From: JBGSUE01 sp041753515
Lineage (GTDB): Bacteria > Patescibacteriota > Microgenomatia > UBA10105 > UBA927
NCBI GenBank assembly: GCA_041753515.1
Contig: JBGSUE010000051.1
Span: 1-24,638, forward strand
Direction: 5' to 3'
Length of the DNA: 24,638 bases
Below the pieces are notes generated by a model. It searched no databases. It saw only the letters and a program-made list of their open reading frames with translations, and was not told where the DNA came from. The position numbers were made by a program, and so were the translations under genes. How positions within the stretch are numbered: the first letter of the stretch is position 1; every line of letters begins with the position of its first letter. Positions 8,094-15,666 of this stretch are shown here, one piece after another.

Positions 8094-10017
8094 CAGATCC
8101 TGTGTTTTGGTTTTGGATGATAGTGTTCTTACCAGTATTTACCGTCTCAATTCTGATTCCGGCATATGGTGTTGTCAGCCGGTATATTAAAGACCGATTC
8201 ATTATCCTGAGTCTGCTTATTCCGGTTGGTTTTTCCTTGTGGGCATGGCAGGGGTATGTCGGCGGGTATCTCCATGCGCGATGGATAAGTTATGTGTATA
8301 TTTTGATATTTCTTATTATTTTTTTAAAAAATAGACCTCATTTCAACAGGAATCTATTTATTCTGCTGAAACCGTACAGAATATTAACTGTCATAATTGT
8401 ACTCGGGGTAGCAGTTCAACTCTCGTCTGTTTTTTTACGTCCTTGCGGCATCGTGGTTTGATATTTTTCTGCTGTTCGGATACGGCAGATATGATCTGGT
8501 TTGGGACAATTTCCAACAATTTGATTGATCATTTTCCTCCGTCCCGGGCGGAAATGGAGCATATTCCTCTTACCAACTACCATTTTTGGTCCAATCTGAT
8601 CGTTGCTGATATTGCGCGGGTGTTCCGGTTTCCCGTATATCTTCTCCAGTATCAATTTCTCCCGATCATGCTATCTTTAAGTGTCGGACTTTCCGTAATC
8701 GGTTTTATCCGTATATTGAACCTTCCGCTTGCGTACGGATATTGGCTGACGTTTTTTCTCTATTTCGGGGGTGACGCGATTGCTTGGATTATGGCAGTAC
8801 GGGGGAGGGGTTTAGAATTCACTATGAGTTCACTTGAGGACGGTGTCCGTTTTCTGGGAAATTTTCCTCGTGCATACGCAGTATCCGTATTTTTAGGATC
8901 AGTCAATTTACTGGTTCTAACCATCAAAAAAGTGAAGATCTCAATTATGTGGATGGCTCTTGTTATAGCAAGCCTTACAGGCTTAAAAATTTACTTCGCC
9001 TTTTTTTTGATTTTCGGGCTTTGGATATATGCGGCAGTTGAATGGATTAGGCACAGAACAGATATATTAAAACTGGCATTTTTATCAAGTTTCTTGAGTC
9101 TGCTCATCTATCTTCCAGTTAATCATTCTGCCGGAGGCCTGTACTTTACCGGATTCTGGAGGTTTGAAAATTTTATCGTCCAGCCGGGTCTGAAGCTTGA
9201 CCGGCTTGAGCTTGCGCGTGTCATTTTTGCGGGAGACGGAAAATGGTGGCGCGTTCTGCCGTATGAATTGTTGTATATGCTTCTTTATATTCCAGCGATA
9301 TTCGGTTCAAAAATAATTGCAGCATTAACAAAAAAATCGTGGCTTCAAAAGATCCCATCAGCATTTCATATCATTTTTATTCCATCAATAATTGTTTCTT
9401 TAGTGTTGGGGTTTTTCTTTGAACAGACAACAGGAGGAGCAAACACGTTCAATTTTCTTGTTGTTGTTTTTATTGCCGTATCATATTATGCGGCTTTAAG
9501 TGCGTTACATCTGTCACTCATAAAACCGTGGATCATCGGGATGGTGCTTGCCGTTATGATAGTCGTTTGCACCCTGCCGCGCGCTATTCATGAAGCAGGG
9601 GCAAATATCAGAAAAATAACAACAGGAAAAAGCAACACCGTACCGGCGGATATGGAAGTATTGTCGGAATATATCAGAAATCATACAGAGAAAGACAGCG
9701 TGTTTTTAGTAGATCACAGGTTTATTCCCCAGGATAGTACTACCCCGTATATTCATTTTTTAACCGGCAGACCCATGTATCTTTCTGCTCCGTATCTTTT
9801 GGCAAATACGAATACGGACATGTTTGATCGGCAGCGTATAAAGTCTTCGGTTTTTGAGTCAACGCGTGCTGCAGCATTAGTCCGATTGCTGGAGCGTACA
9901 AACATCGATTATATTATTGCCACTGATTCATCTGCATTTGCCGCGACTCCATCGGCAGAATTTTTACCTGTCGTGTACAGGAACCCGTCATATGCCTTGT
10001 ATCAGGTTTCAAACTGA
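8072..10017 (+). pseudogene. GT-C-like membrane glycosyltransferase, split by a -1 frameshift at 8431-8437
   Basis: Two consecutive frames look like one protein of about 645 residues. The first (8072-8461) encodes three or four membrane helices and the second (in frame from 8437, stop 10017) the rest, including a conserved GT-C-type loop: ADMIWFGTISNNLIDHFPP, then IPLTNYHFW. Joining them requires a -1 shift at a T7 run read as GTT TTT TTA, exactly a U UUU UUA slippery heptamer. Options are a true pseudogene, an indel in the assembly, or programmed frameshifting; the second half is otherwise intact over 520 codons, so decay would be recent. The C-terminal part (about 9650-10014) is a soluble domain like that after the GT-C core. 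The start overlaps the upstream YfhO gene, so the two are probably cotranscribed. Confidence 0.65.
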
Positions 10018-10050
10018 GGTATAATACTCAAATCTTGAGAAGAAAGGCGG
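9997..10050 (+). promoter_or_regulatory. rpsA promoter and Shine-Dalgarno
   Basis: TTGTAT (9997-10002), a 17-nt spacer and a perfect TATAAT (10020-10025), overlapping the end of the upstream glycosyltransferase gene. Predicted start is about 10032. The short leader has a CTCAA/TTGAG mini-hairpin (10027-10039) and an AGAAAGGCGG Shine-Dalgarno (10041-10050), 9 nt before the ATG at 10060. This is one of the few genes here with a clear Shine-Dalgarno. Confidence 0.7.
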
Positions 10051-10059
10051 TATTCATGC

Positions 10060-11256
10060 ATGGCAGAAAAAAAGGGAAAAGATAAAAGTGCGAAGGTAAA
10101 AGGGAAAAGTACTCAGGCCATGCCTACCGGCAGGCAGGAAAAAGTACTTGAGAAATCAAAAAAACTTCAGAAACAACAACCCCAAACGATGGAGGAGCTT
10201 TTGGAAGCGACCGGGTATACCCTGAAAGGCATCAAAAAAGGCGATATTATTACCGGTACTGTAACGGGAGTTAGTCCCAAAGAAGTAACGGTTGATGTGG
10301 GTGGGAAAACCGAAGGGGTTGTCATCGACAGGGAACTTGAGTCATACAAAGATGCACTTATGGCTCTCAAAGTTGGCGATATGGTGACGGCGCAGGTTAT
10401 TGTTGCGGAAAATGACCGTGGTCAATCAGTATTATCACTCAGGCGCAGTATTTTTGAGAAGCGGTGGAAAGACCTTGAGGAAAAGCGCACAAATGGGGAA
10501 CTGGTTGACATTATTCTTAAAGAATCAGTGCGGGGAGGCATGCTTGTGGACTATGGAGGTCTTCGCGGATATGTACCGCAGTCGCAGCTTGAGCAGGGAT
10601 TGGCAAAGCAACTTGATAAAGCTATCGGTAAGAGAGTTCGCGTCAAAGTGATGGAGGTGGATCAGGAAACGAACAGGCTCATTTTTTCCCAGCGTGCGGT
10701 CATGGAAGAAGAGACATTGGCGAAACAGAAACTGCTTTTAAGCGCAGTTCATGTAGGCGATACGGTAGAGGCAAAAATTACCGGTGTTGTGGCATTTGGT
10801 GCATTTGCAAAGTTTTCCGTTGACTCGGGAGGGGAATCGCATGATATTGAAGGACTTATCCATATATCGGAAATTGCATGGGAGAAGGTGGATGATCCGA
10901 ACCAATATGTTAAAACCGGAGACTCCCTGAAAGTGAAGGTTATCGGTGTTGATGAAAATACAGGAAAGCTGACTTTGTCATTGAAACAGCTTCTTCCCGA
11001 TCCATGGGAAGATGTCCCTGATATGTTTACCAAGGATAGTGTGGTAAAAGGAACAGTCACACGCGTTACTCCGTATGGAGTGTTTGTGAATCTGAGCCCC
11101 GGCATTGAAGGGCTTATCCATATTTCGAAAATCACACCCGGTGAAGAACCCAAAGTCGGAGATGAGATTAGCTGTATGGTAGAAGACGTCCAACCGGAGA
11201 AAAGAAAAATCAGTCTTTCCATGACCCTCACTGAAAAGCCTATTGGTTACAGATAA
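10060..11256 (+). CDS. rpsA: 30S ribosomal protein S1 (four S1 domains)
   Basis: 398 residues with four S1 OB-fold repeats at about 60-128, 145-212, 231-308 and 325-388. Repeats 3 and 4 are the most canonical (GAFAKF, IEGLIHISEIAW; YGVFVNLSPGIEGLIHISK). S1 binds mRNA on the 30S subunit. Four repeats are fewer than the six of E. coli and resemble the shorter S1 proteins of Gram-positive and CPR bacteria. The first 55 residues are a Lys-rich, low-complexity tail that contains a GC-rich palindrome (10123-10134, giving AMPTGRQ) and a GGGAAAA-type purine repeat, so this tail seems partly made of genomic repeats. The start at 10060 follows the Shine-Dalgarno. Confidence 0.9.
   Translation: MAEKKGKDKSAKVKGKSTQAMPTGRQEKVLEKSKKLQKQQPQTMEELLEATGYTLKGIKKGDIITGTVTGVSPKEVTVDVGGKTEGVVIDRELESYKDALMALKVGDMVTAQVIVAENDRGQSVLSLRRSIFEKRWKDLEEKRTNGELVDIILKESVRGGMLVDYGGLRGYVPQSQLEQGLAKQLDKAIGKRVRVKVMEVDQETNRLIFSQRAVMEEETLAKQKLLLSAVHVGDTVEAKITGVVAFGAFAKFSVDSGGESHDIEGLIHISEIAWEKVDDPNQYVKTGDSLKVKVIGVDENTGKLTLSLKQLLPDPWEDVPDMFTKDSVVKGTVTRVTPYGVFVNLSPGIEGLIHISKITPGEEPKVGDEISCMVEDVQPEKRKISLSMTLTEKPIGYR
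10094..10134 (+). repeat. Purine heptamers plus GC palindrome in the rpsA N-terminal tail
   Basis: GGTAAAA and GGGAAAA units are followed by GTACTCAGGCCATG and then the near-palindrome CCTACCGGCAGG with an extra CAGG. The 16-mer AAAAGGGAAAAGTACT occurs here and again in the radA linker near 11417-11432. From memory, CCTGCCGGCAGG-type elements are frequent in CPR genomes; that needs a genome-wide search. Confidence 0.5.
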
Positions 11257-11270
11257 TTATTTCCGTAGCG

Positions 11271-11279
11271 TGATAAAAT
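11271..11279 (+). promoter_or_regulatory. radA extended -10 promoter (leaderless)
   Basis: TGATAAAAT is an extended -10 (TGn plus TAAAAT at 11274-11279) ending 6 nt before the ATG at 11286. Transcription would start at or next to the A of the start codon. No Shine-Dalgarno is present. Confidence 0.5.
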
Positions 11280-11285
11280 AGCATC

Positions 11286-12632
11286 ATGAAGCCTCGTTCT
11301 TCTTACGTATGTCAGCAGTGTGGGTTTGAAGCGCCGCAATGGTACGGGAAGTGTCCGTCATGCCAGGAGTGGAATAGCCTGGTGGAGACGGTGAAAGAGG
11401 GGAAAAGGGAAATGGAAAAAGGGAAAAGTACTTTGCTCAGCGTAAAGCCCGTAAAATTGTCTGAAGTAAAGCATATTGAAAAAAACAGGTTGAAGAGCGG
11501 GTTTGGGGAATTTGACCGGGTGATGGGTAGTGGGATTGTGCCGGGATCTGTGACACTTCTGGCAGGAGACCCCGGTATCGGAAAATCAACACTCTTGTTA
11601 CATGTGTTGGGGAAAATCGGAGGATTGTATGTGGCAGGGGAAGAATCTGCCGAACAGGTAAAACTTCGTGCAAAACGACTGGGAATAGATGGAGAAAATA
11701 TTACAGTTCTTTCGGATACTAATGTGGAGATGATTCGCGATGTCATTGCGAACGAAGTGAAGCAATCTCGTCCGGGATTGCCGCGCCCCGAAGACGGGGC
11801 TCGCAATGACAATTTAGTTGTTGTCGATTCAATCCAGACACTCTCGTCGGAAGAACTTGATGGAATGCCCGGATCGGTCGGGCAGGTGCGGTATTGTGCC
11901 GAACTTCTGACACGTACCGCAAAATCAAAAGGTGTAGCGGTCATTATCATCGGTCATGTGACAAAAGAAGGGACGGTTGCCGGTCCGAAAGTGTTGGAAC
12001 ATATGGTGGATACGGTGTTGTTTTTGGAAGGGGAACGGTTTGCCGATGCCAGAATTTTGCGGACGCTCAAAAACCGGTTTGGTGCTGTCGATGAGGTGGG
12101 GATCTTTGAAATGAAGGAAAAAGGACTAAGAGAGATAGATAACCCCTCTGCAATATTTTTGCAGGATAGGGTAAAGAATGTATCCGGATCAGTCGTGACC
12201 GTTCTTATGGAAGGGACACGTCCAATTCTTGTTGAAATCCAGGGACTTGTTGTTTCAAGTCAGCTGGCAATCCCCCGAAGAGTCGGAAACGGTGTTAATT
12301 ACAATCGCCTGCAACTTTTAGTTGCCATTATTCAGAAACGCCTGAATATTCCGCTTGGCACCTTCGATATTTTTGTAAATGTTTCCGGAGGAATAAAAAT
12401 AGAAGAACCAGCGGCAGATCTTGCCATCTGTCTGGCAGTTATTTCGTCGTTTAAAAATACGTCTATTGACGAGAGCACCGTCGTGTATGGTGAGGTAGGG
12501 CTTTTGGGTGAAATCCGGCGGGTCAACGGAGGGGATAGAAGAGACATGGAGGCAAAACGCCTCAAATTTTCCCACATACTCTCACCCACAACAGTCAAAA
12601 ACCTCAAACAGGCATCCGGAATTCTTGTGTAA
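11286..12632 (+). CDS. radA: DNA repair protein RadA (Sms)
   Basis: 448 residues. Domains in order: an N-terminal zinc finger (C9, C12, C23, C26), a RecA-like ATPase with Walker A GDPGIGKST (94-102) and Walker B VVVDS (178-182), the RadA motif KNRFG (262-266), and a C-terminal Lon-protease-like domain without protease function. RadA is a DnaB-type branch-migration helicase used in homologous recombination. Two oddities are visible. The linker after the zinc finger is encoded by GGGAAAA-type heptamer repeats (11400-11427). Residues 153-175 are encoded by a 69-nt palindromic repeat inserted in frame just before Walker B. Both lie where loops are tolerated, and all catalytic motifs are intact. 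Confidence 0.95.
   Translation: MKPRSSYVCQQCGFEAPQWYGKCPSCQEWNSLVETVKEGKREMEKGKSTLLSVKPVKLSEVKHIEKNRLKSGFGEFDRVMGSGIVPGSVTLLAGDPGIGKSTLLLHVLGKIGGLYVAGEESAEQVKLRAKRLGIDGENITVLSDTNVEMIRDVIANEVKQSRPGLPRPEDGARNDNLVVVDSIQTLSSEELDGMPGSVGQVRYCAELLTRTAKSKGVAVIIIGHVTKEGTVAGPKVLEHMVDTVLFLEGERFADARILRTLKNRFGAVDEVGIFEMKEKGLREIDNPSAIFLQDRVKNVSGSVVTVLMEGTRPILVEIQGLVVSSQLAIPRRVGNGVNYNRLQLLVAIIQKRLNIPLGTFDIFVNVSGGIKIEEPAADLAICLAVISSFKNTSIDESTVVYGEVGLLGEIRRVNGGDRRDMEAKRLKFSHILSPTTVKNLKQASGILV
11400..11432 (+). repeat. GGGAAAA heptamer repeat in radA linker
   Basis: Four 7-nt units in register (GGGAAAA, GGGAAAT, GGAAAAA, GGGAAAA), then GTACT. They encode the Lys/Glu/Gly-rich linker around residues 39-48 between the zinc finger and the ATPase domain. 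The end shares a 16-mer with the rpsA tail. Confidence 0.6.
11742..11810 (+). repeat. 69-nt palindromic repeat element inserted in frame in radA
   Basis: The element begins GTCATTGCGA and ends TCGCAATGAC, perfect 10-nt inverted ends. Inside, GCAATCTCG faces the reverse complement of CGGGATTGC and a CGCCCC/GGGGC segment. It is exactly 69 nt (23 codons) and adds residues 153-175 (VIANEVKQSRPGLPRPEDG plus ARND) to RadA, which homologues lack. GTCATTGCGA with GAAGTGAAGCAATC is, from memory, a dispersed REP/MITE-like repeat in many bacterial genomes; Rickettsia palindromic elements are a known parallel of in-frame protein insertion. Confidence 0.7.
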
Positions 12633-12653
12633 ATCATACACGTAGGGTATTCT
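12625..12653 (+). promoter_or_regulatory. Promoter of the GH39-like gene
   Basis: TTGTGT (12625-12630), a 17-nt spacer and TATTCT (12648-12653). The -10 ends 9 nt before the ATG at 12663, giving a leader of 0-3 nt. It overlaps the end of radA. Confidence 0.5.
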
Positions 12654-12662
12654 GGAATATGT

Positions 12663-14072
12663 ATGTCACGTAAAAGTATATTCGGAAAAAGAGGTCTATT
12701 TTATAATCAAATATTTCAAATTACTCTTCTCGCATTTGCCCTTATTCTGGCATTCTTGATGTCAAGCGGCATGGTCAGTTTTGACCTGTGGCCGAGGGCT
12801 AAAGAAGTACCGGCAAACATCGTTGTTGATGCCTTGATCGTGGGTAATGAGGTGAACCTTGATTTTTATCATGCGTTTGCACAGGGTGGGGAAGAGAAAG
12901 GTGATATGCTTGCCCCTGCCGCAAATTTAGTGAAAGCTTTGAGTCCGAAAATAATTCGGCTTGACCATATTTTTAATCAATACAATATGGTGCGGCGTGA
13001 CGCCGGTCAGCTGCATTTTGATTTTACTCAGATTGATACGTCAATCCGGACAATACTCTCAGCAGGCGCTGTCCCTCTTCTCTCCCTTTCCTATATGCCT
13101 CCGGCAATAGCCAGGGGTGGGAATATCCTGGAGCAGCCGGATAATTGGAATGAATGGGCATTAGTCGTTGAACGGTTGATAGAACATGTCAGCGGCAGGA
13201 CTGGCTTGAATGTATCAGGCGTGTACTATGAAGTATGGAATGAGCCGGATCTGGCACAGTTTGGGTCATGGAAAACATGGGGTGCGAAAAATTATCTTAC
13301 TCTGTATCAGTACGCAGCTACTGGTGCTGGTAGGGCTAATAACGCGAATACATTTTATCTTGGCGGGCCTGCCACAACGGGGATGTATCCGAATTGGATC
13401 AAAGCCTTGGCCAAAAGCGGCAGTCGGTTGGATTTTATATCGTGGCACGGATATATCCAAAACCCGGTTCAATATGCGACTGATATCCAGAATGCGCAAT
13501 TGGCGCTTCTGGATTATCCGCACTATGCATACATTCCTCTGCTTATCACGGAATTCGGGCATACCGGTGCCCGTGATACAGGATACGGGACAATGTATTC
13601 GGCAGTGCACACAGCCTCTACTATCCGTCAGCTGATTACCAATCCTCCGCGTTATTTATTCTCTTTTGAGCTTATTGATGGGCCCGGACAAACCAATGGA
13701 GACGGATGGGGGATGATAACGCATGAGGACAACGGACTGCGAACGAAGCCAAGATATGGAGTTTATTCATATATGGATCAGATGATGGGAAAACGCGTGT
13801 CACTCACAGGCGAAGGGACGGAAGTGAACGCATGGGCGACAACAGAGGGAAATACCATTAAAATTATGCTTGTCAATTTTTCTTCACGAGGCATATCAGA
13901 AAACGTTCCTATAACGTATAAAAATGTTGAGCCGGGATCGTATCGTTTTATCCGCCACCAGTATCTCGGTAATCGTGGCCAGGAAACAGTTGAGGTGTCT
14001 GCGTTTGGTCTTATGAAAACAGTCTATGTGCCTGCACAATCAATCGTCTACGTAGCATTGGAAAAAATTTAA
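12663..14072 (+). CDS. Membrane-anchored glycoside hydrolase, GH39-like (clan GH-A)
   Basis: 469 residues with one N-terminal membrane helix (about 19-38) and a positively charged start (SRKSIFGKR), so the catalytic part should face outside as a signal anchor. The fold is a GH-A (beta/alpha)8 barrel: YYEVWNEPD holds the acid/base E194 after the conserved WN, and LLITEFGHTG holds the nucleophile E297. ISWHGY (259-264) is another barrel-strand motif. The C-terminal 100 residues look like a beta-sandwich. GH39 includes beta-xylosidases and alpha-iduronidases; the exact substrate cannot be assigned and an assignment to another GH-A family is possible. It may trim or recycle surface glycan made by the neighbouring GT-C genes. 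Confidence 0.75.
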   Translation: MSRKSIFGKRGLFYNQIFQITLLAFALILAFLMSSGMVSFDLWPRAKEVPANIVVDALIVGNEVNLDFYHAFAQGGEEKGDMLAPAANLVKALSPKIIRLDHIFNQYNMVRRDAGQLHFDFTQIDTSIRTILSAGAVPLLSLSYMPPAIARGGNILEQPDNWNEWALVVERLIEHVSGRTGLNVSGVYYEVWNEPDLAQFGSWKTWGAKNYLTLYQYAATGAGRANNANTFYLGGPATTGMYPNWIKALAKSGSRLDFISWHGYIQNPVQYATDIQNAQLALLDYPHYAYIPLLITEFGHTGARDTGYGTMYSAVHTASTIRQLITNPPRYLFSFELIDGPGQTNGDGWGMITHEDNGLRTKPRYGVYSYMDQMMGKRVSLTGEGTEVNAWATTEGNTIKIMLVNFSSRGISENVPITYKNVEPGSYRFIRHQYLGNRGQETVEVSAFGLMKTVYVPAQSIVYVALEKI

Positions 14073-14086
14073 CGACCATAATATGG

Positions 14087-14092
14087 TAAAAT
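14087..14092 (+). promoter_or_regulatory. -10 box of the PIN-TRAM gene (leaderless)
   Basis: TAAAAT ends 7 nt before the ATG at 14100. No good -35 box or Shine-Dalgarno is seen, so the mRNA probably starts at the ATG. Confidence 0.35.
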
Positions 14093-14099
14093 TCACTGC

Positions 14100-14945
14100 A
14101 TGGCCAGAAAAAAGAAAACAACAAATGTAAAAGATGTACCGTCAGTTCCGGAAGAGTCACGCTGGAAATTTCCTTTATCAAGCTTGAGCCGCCCGCCTGC
14201 CGCGTTTACGAAAGCCCTTGCTCGCGAAATTGTCAGAAATATTTCAACACTTGGCGAGTATACTGCACGGCCTTTCCGTAGAGTCAAGCATGAAGATACT
14301 GCTGTAATACCATCGTCCCCATACAGTCATCCGGTTCTCGTGGACACAAGCATTCTTATTGATGGGAGAATCGTGGGAATTGCCAAAAGCGGGTTCCTGA
14401 CAGGCACTCTTCTTATTCCGCAATTTGTACTCTCCGAGCTTCAGCATATTGCCGATAGCGCCGAATCGCTCAGGCGTGCAAAAGGGAGGCGGGGGTTGGA
14501 TGTCGTATCCCAACTTCAGGAAAAAAATAGCAGCCCCGAGCTGGAAGTCCGAATTATTGCCGATGATCTGCCGGCAGTTACAGAAGTTGACAGCAAGCTT
14601 GTGGAACTTGCGCAGAAGTATAAAAAATTGGGAGTGGATAGCGTCAGACTTCTCACTGTGGATTATAATCTTGCAAAACTTGCGGGTGTGCGGGGAGTAA
14701 GAGTGCTTTCTGTTCATGAACTGGCTAAAGCCCTTCGTGTTTCATTGATTGCAGGAGAGGAAATTACACTGAAAATTACCCATGAAGGCAAAGAGCGGAC
14801 ACAGGGAGTCGGGTATCTGGAAGATGGTACGATGGTTGTTGTTGAGGATGCAAAAGACAAAGTAGGCCGCGATATAGCTGTTGTTCTGACAAAAGTGCAC
14901 CAGACTCCCGCCGGCCAGCTCTTTTTTGCCAAACTTCAAGGTTGA
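14100..14945 (+). CDS. PIN-TRAM domain protein (YacL-like ribonuclease family)
   Basis: 281 residues. A PIN nuclease domain spans about 78-210 with the acidic residues in place: D82 (VLVDTSILIDGRI), E113 (VLSELQHIAD), D164 (EVDSKLVELA) and D188 (LTVDYNLAKLA). A TRAM RNA-binding domain follows at about 217-280 (GEEITLKITHEGKE, TMVVVEDAKD). This is the C-terminal architecture of B. subtilis YacL, matching over the whole PIN-TRAM part, but the N-terminal transmembrane helices of YacL are replaced by about 75 residues of basic, unassigned sequence (starting MARKKKTT). It is likely a cytosolic, metal-dependent RNase or RNA-binding protein. The ATG at 14100 fits a leaderless mRNA. Confidence 0.88.
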   Translation: MARKKKTTNVKDVPSVPEESRWKFPLSSLSRPPAAFTKALAREIVRNISTLGEYTARPFRRVKHEDTAVIPSSPYSHPVLVDTSILIDGRIVGIAKSGFLTGTLLIPQFVLSELQHIADSAESLRRAKGRRGLDVVSQLQEKNSSPELEVRIIADDLPAVTEVDSKLVELAQKYKKLGVDSVRLLTVDYNLAKLAGVRGVRVLSVHELAKALRVSLIAGEEITLKITHEGKERTQGVGYLEDGTMVVVEDAKDKVGRDIAVVLTKVHQTPAGQLFFAKLQG

Positions 14946-14949
14946 TTTA

Positions 14950-15018
14950 TTGGGTATTTTTTGGTATACTTCACCTGTACACATCTCCAAGAACTTATAT
15001 GTATGTTCATAAAGGAGG
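14950..15018 (+). promoter_or_regulatory. Extended -10 promoter, leader and full-length Shine-Dalgarno
   Basis: TGGTATACT (14972-14980) is an extended -10, with TTGGGT (14950-14955) 19 nt upstream as a weak -35. The start would be near 14987. The leader carries AAAGGAGGTGAT (15011-15022), complementary to the conserved 16S 3' end over 12 nt, the best Shine-Dalgarno in the window, placed 8 nt before the ATG at 15027. Confidence 0.55.
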
Positions 15019-15026
15019 TGATGTAT

Positions 15027-15215
15027 ATGTACCCACTTGAGCTTCCCCGATTAGTATCCTTGTATCATTTTGAAAAAAAGAGTTCATATTTCTGTGACTG
15101 TATCTTCCGGCGGGGGAAAGTATGGCGCGCAGTGTGGAGCATTCATTATTCTAAGGGTCATACATGTGACTCGGTATTCTGCCGGATCCTTCAATTTTTT
15201 TCAAAATCACGATAA
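15027..15215 (+). CDS. Small Cys-containing hypothetical protein (62 aa)
   Basis: The start ATG at 15027 is set by the Shine-Dalgarno core AGGAGG at 15013-15018; the earlier ATG at 15021 is too close. The product is basic and aromatic with four cysteines (FCDC, TCDSVFC) and no recognised domain. A second frame (ATG 15070 to 15279) overlaps it and has equally unclear features, so a frame-shifted ancestor is possible. The upstream signals look real while the protein is unfamiliar, so it could be a genuine orphan peptide or a decayed gene behind an intact translation start. Confidence 0.35.
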   Translation: MYPLELPRLVSLYHFEKKSSYFCDCIFRRGKVWRAVWSIHYSKGHTCDSVFCRILQFFSKSR

Positions 15216-15229
15216 TATTCGTGTCAATA

Positions 15230-15345
15230 TATTGTCCAAAAGTTATCCACATAAAATTTTTAAAAATTGTTTAGTTTGATAATACGGTCTATATACTGTT
15301 AAATTAACTATAAGATATATAAAAAATACAGTAGCAAAATCCTAT
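15230..15345. other. AT-rich segment with one perfect DnaA box
   Basis: TTATCCACA (15243-15251) matches the DnaA box consensus exactly and is followed by a very A/T-rich stretch (15252-15340). No second consensus box was found nearby, and neither dnaA, dnaN, rpmH nor rnpA is adjacent. One box can arise by chance or serve as a DnaA titration or regulatory site, so this is not called an origin. Confidence 0.3.
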
Positions 15346-15350
15346 GGGAC

Positions 15351-15379
15351 TTGACAGAAATCACAAATAAGTCTTCAAT
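15351..15379 (+). promoter_or_regulatory. Promoter of the 66-aa protein gene
   Basis: A perfect -35 TTGACA (15351-15356), a 17-nt spacer and TTCAAT (15374-15379). The -10 ends 6 nt before the ATG at 15386, again predicting a leaderless mRNA. Confidence 0.5.
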
Positions 15380-15385
15380 AAATAT

Positions 15386-15586
15386 ATGAATAGTCTACCG
15401 CAGAGAATTTTGGGTCATCTTGTTCATTTGGGCAGGGTGAATGGGCTGATGAAAAGAACGTTCCGCGGGAAGCGGATCCGTATGGATGTTCAGACGCTGG
15501 AGCAGCAGCGTTTTGAAAATGACGTACGAAACCAGCTATTACAGCTGAAAAAGAAGGGATTGAGCATCCCCATATTTACGCTGTAA
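15386..15586 (+). CDS. Small basic hypothetical protein (66 aa)
   Basis: The N-terminal half is basic (GRVNGLMKRTFRGKRIRMD) and the C-terminal half is a predicted charged helix (LEQQRFENDVRNQLLQLKKK) ending in a hydrophobic tail (GLSIPIFTL). No known domain was recognised; the composition would suit a nucleic-acid or ribosome-associated protein, but that is speculation. Support comes from the TTGACA promoter directly upstream and the hairpin with a T-rich tail 30 nt after the stop. It stands alone between two noncoding stretches. Confidence 0.5.
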   Translation: MNSLPQRILGHLVHLGRVNGLMKRTFRGKRIRMDVQTLEQQRFENDVRNQLLQLKKKGLSIPIFTL

Positions 15587-15615
15587 AACAGCGTACGAGA
15601 GGATATATACACCAT

Positions 15616-15645
15616 ACCACGCAACACGCGTGGTTTGATGTTTTT
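15616..15645 (+). terminator. Probable intrinsic terminator after the 66-aa gene
   Basis: ACCACGC (15616-15622) pairs with GCGTGGT (15628-15634) around AACAC, followed by a T-rich stretch ending in TTTTT (15641-15645). The T tract is interrupted (TTTGATGTTTTT when read with the stem end), so efficiency is uncertain. Confidence 0.5.
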
Positions 15646-15666
15646 AGGGGGATTACAATCATTTAC

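Noticed and set aside
8443..10017. Independent 524-aa gene starting at ATG 8443
   Set aside because: The conserved GT-C loop begins within a few codons of this ATG, no Shine-Dalgarno precedes it, and the missing N-terminal helices are encoded in the adjoining upstream frame.
15011..15022. Minus-strand ATCACCTCCTTT as a 16S rRNA 3' end
   Set aside because: The sequence before it on the minus strand lacks every other 16S 3' landmark; it is simply the complement of a Shine-Dalgarno.
15277..15304. dif-like (XerC/XerD) 28-mer
   Set aside because: The central region and right arm (TACTGTTAAAT) resemble dif, but the left arm does not match and arm symmetry is poor; likely chance in AT-rich DNA.
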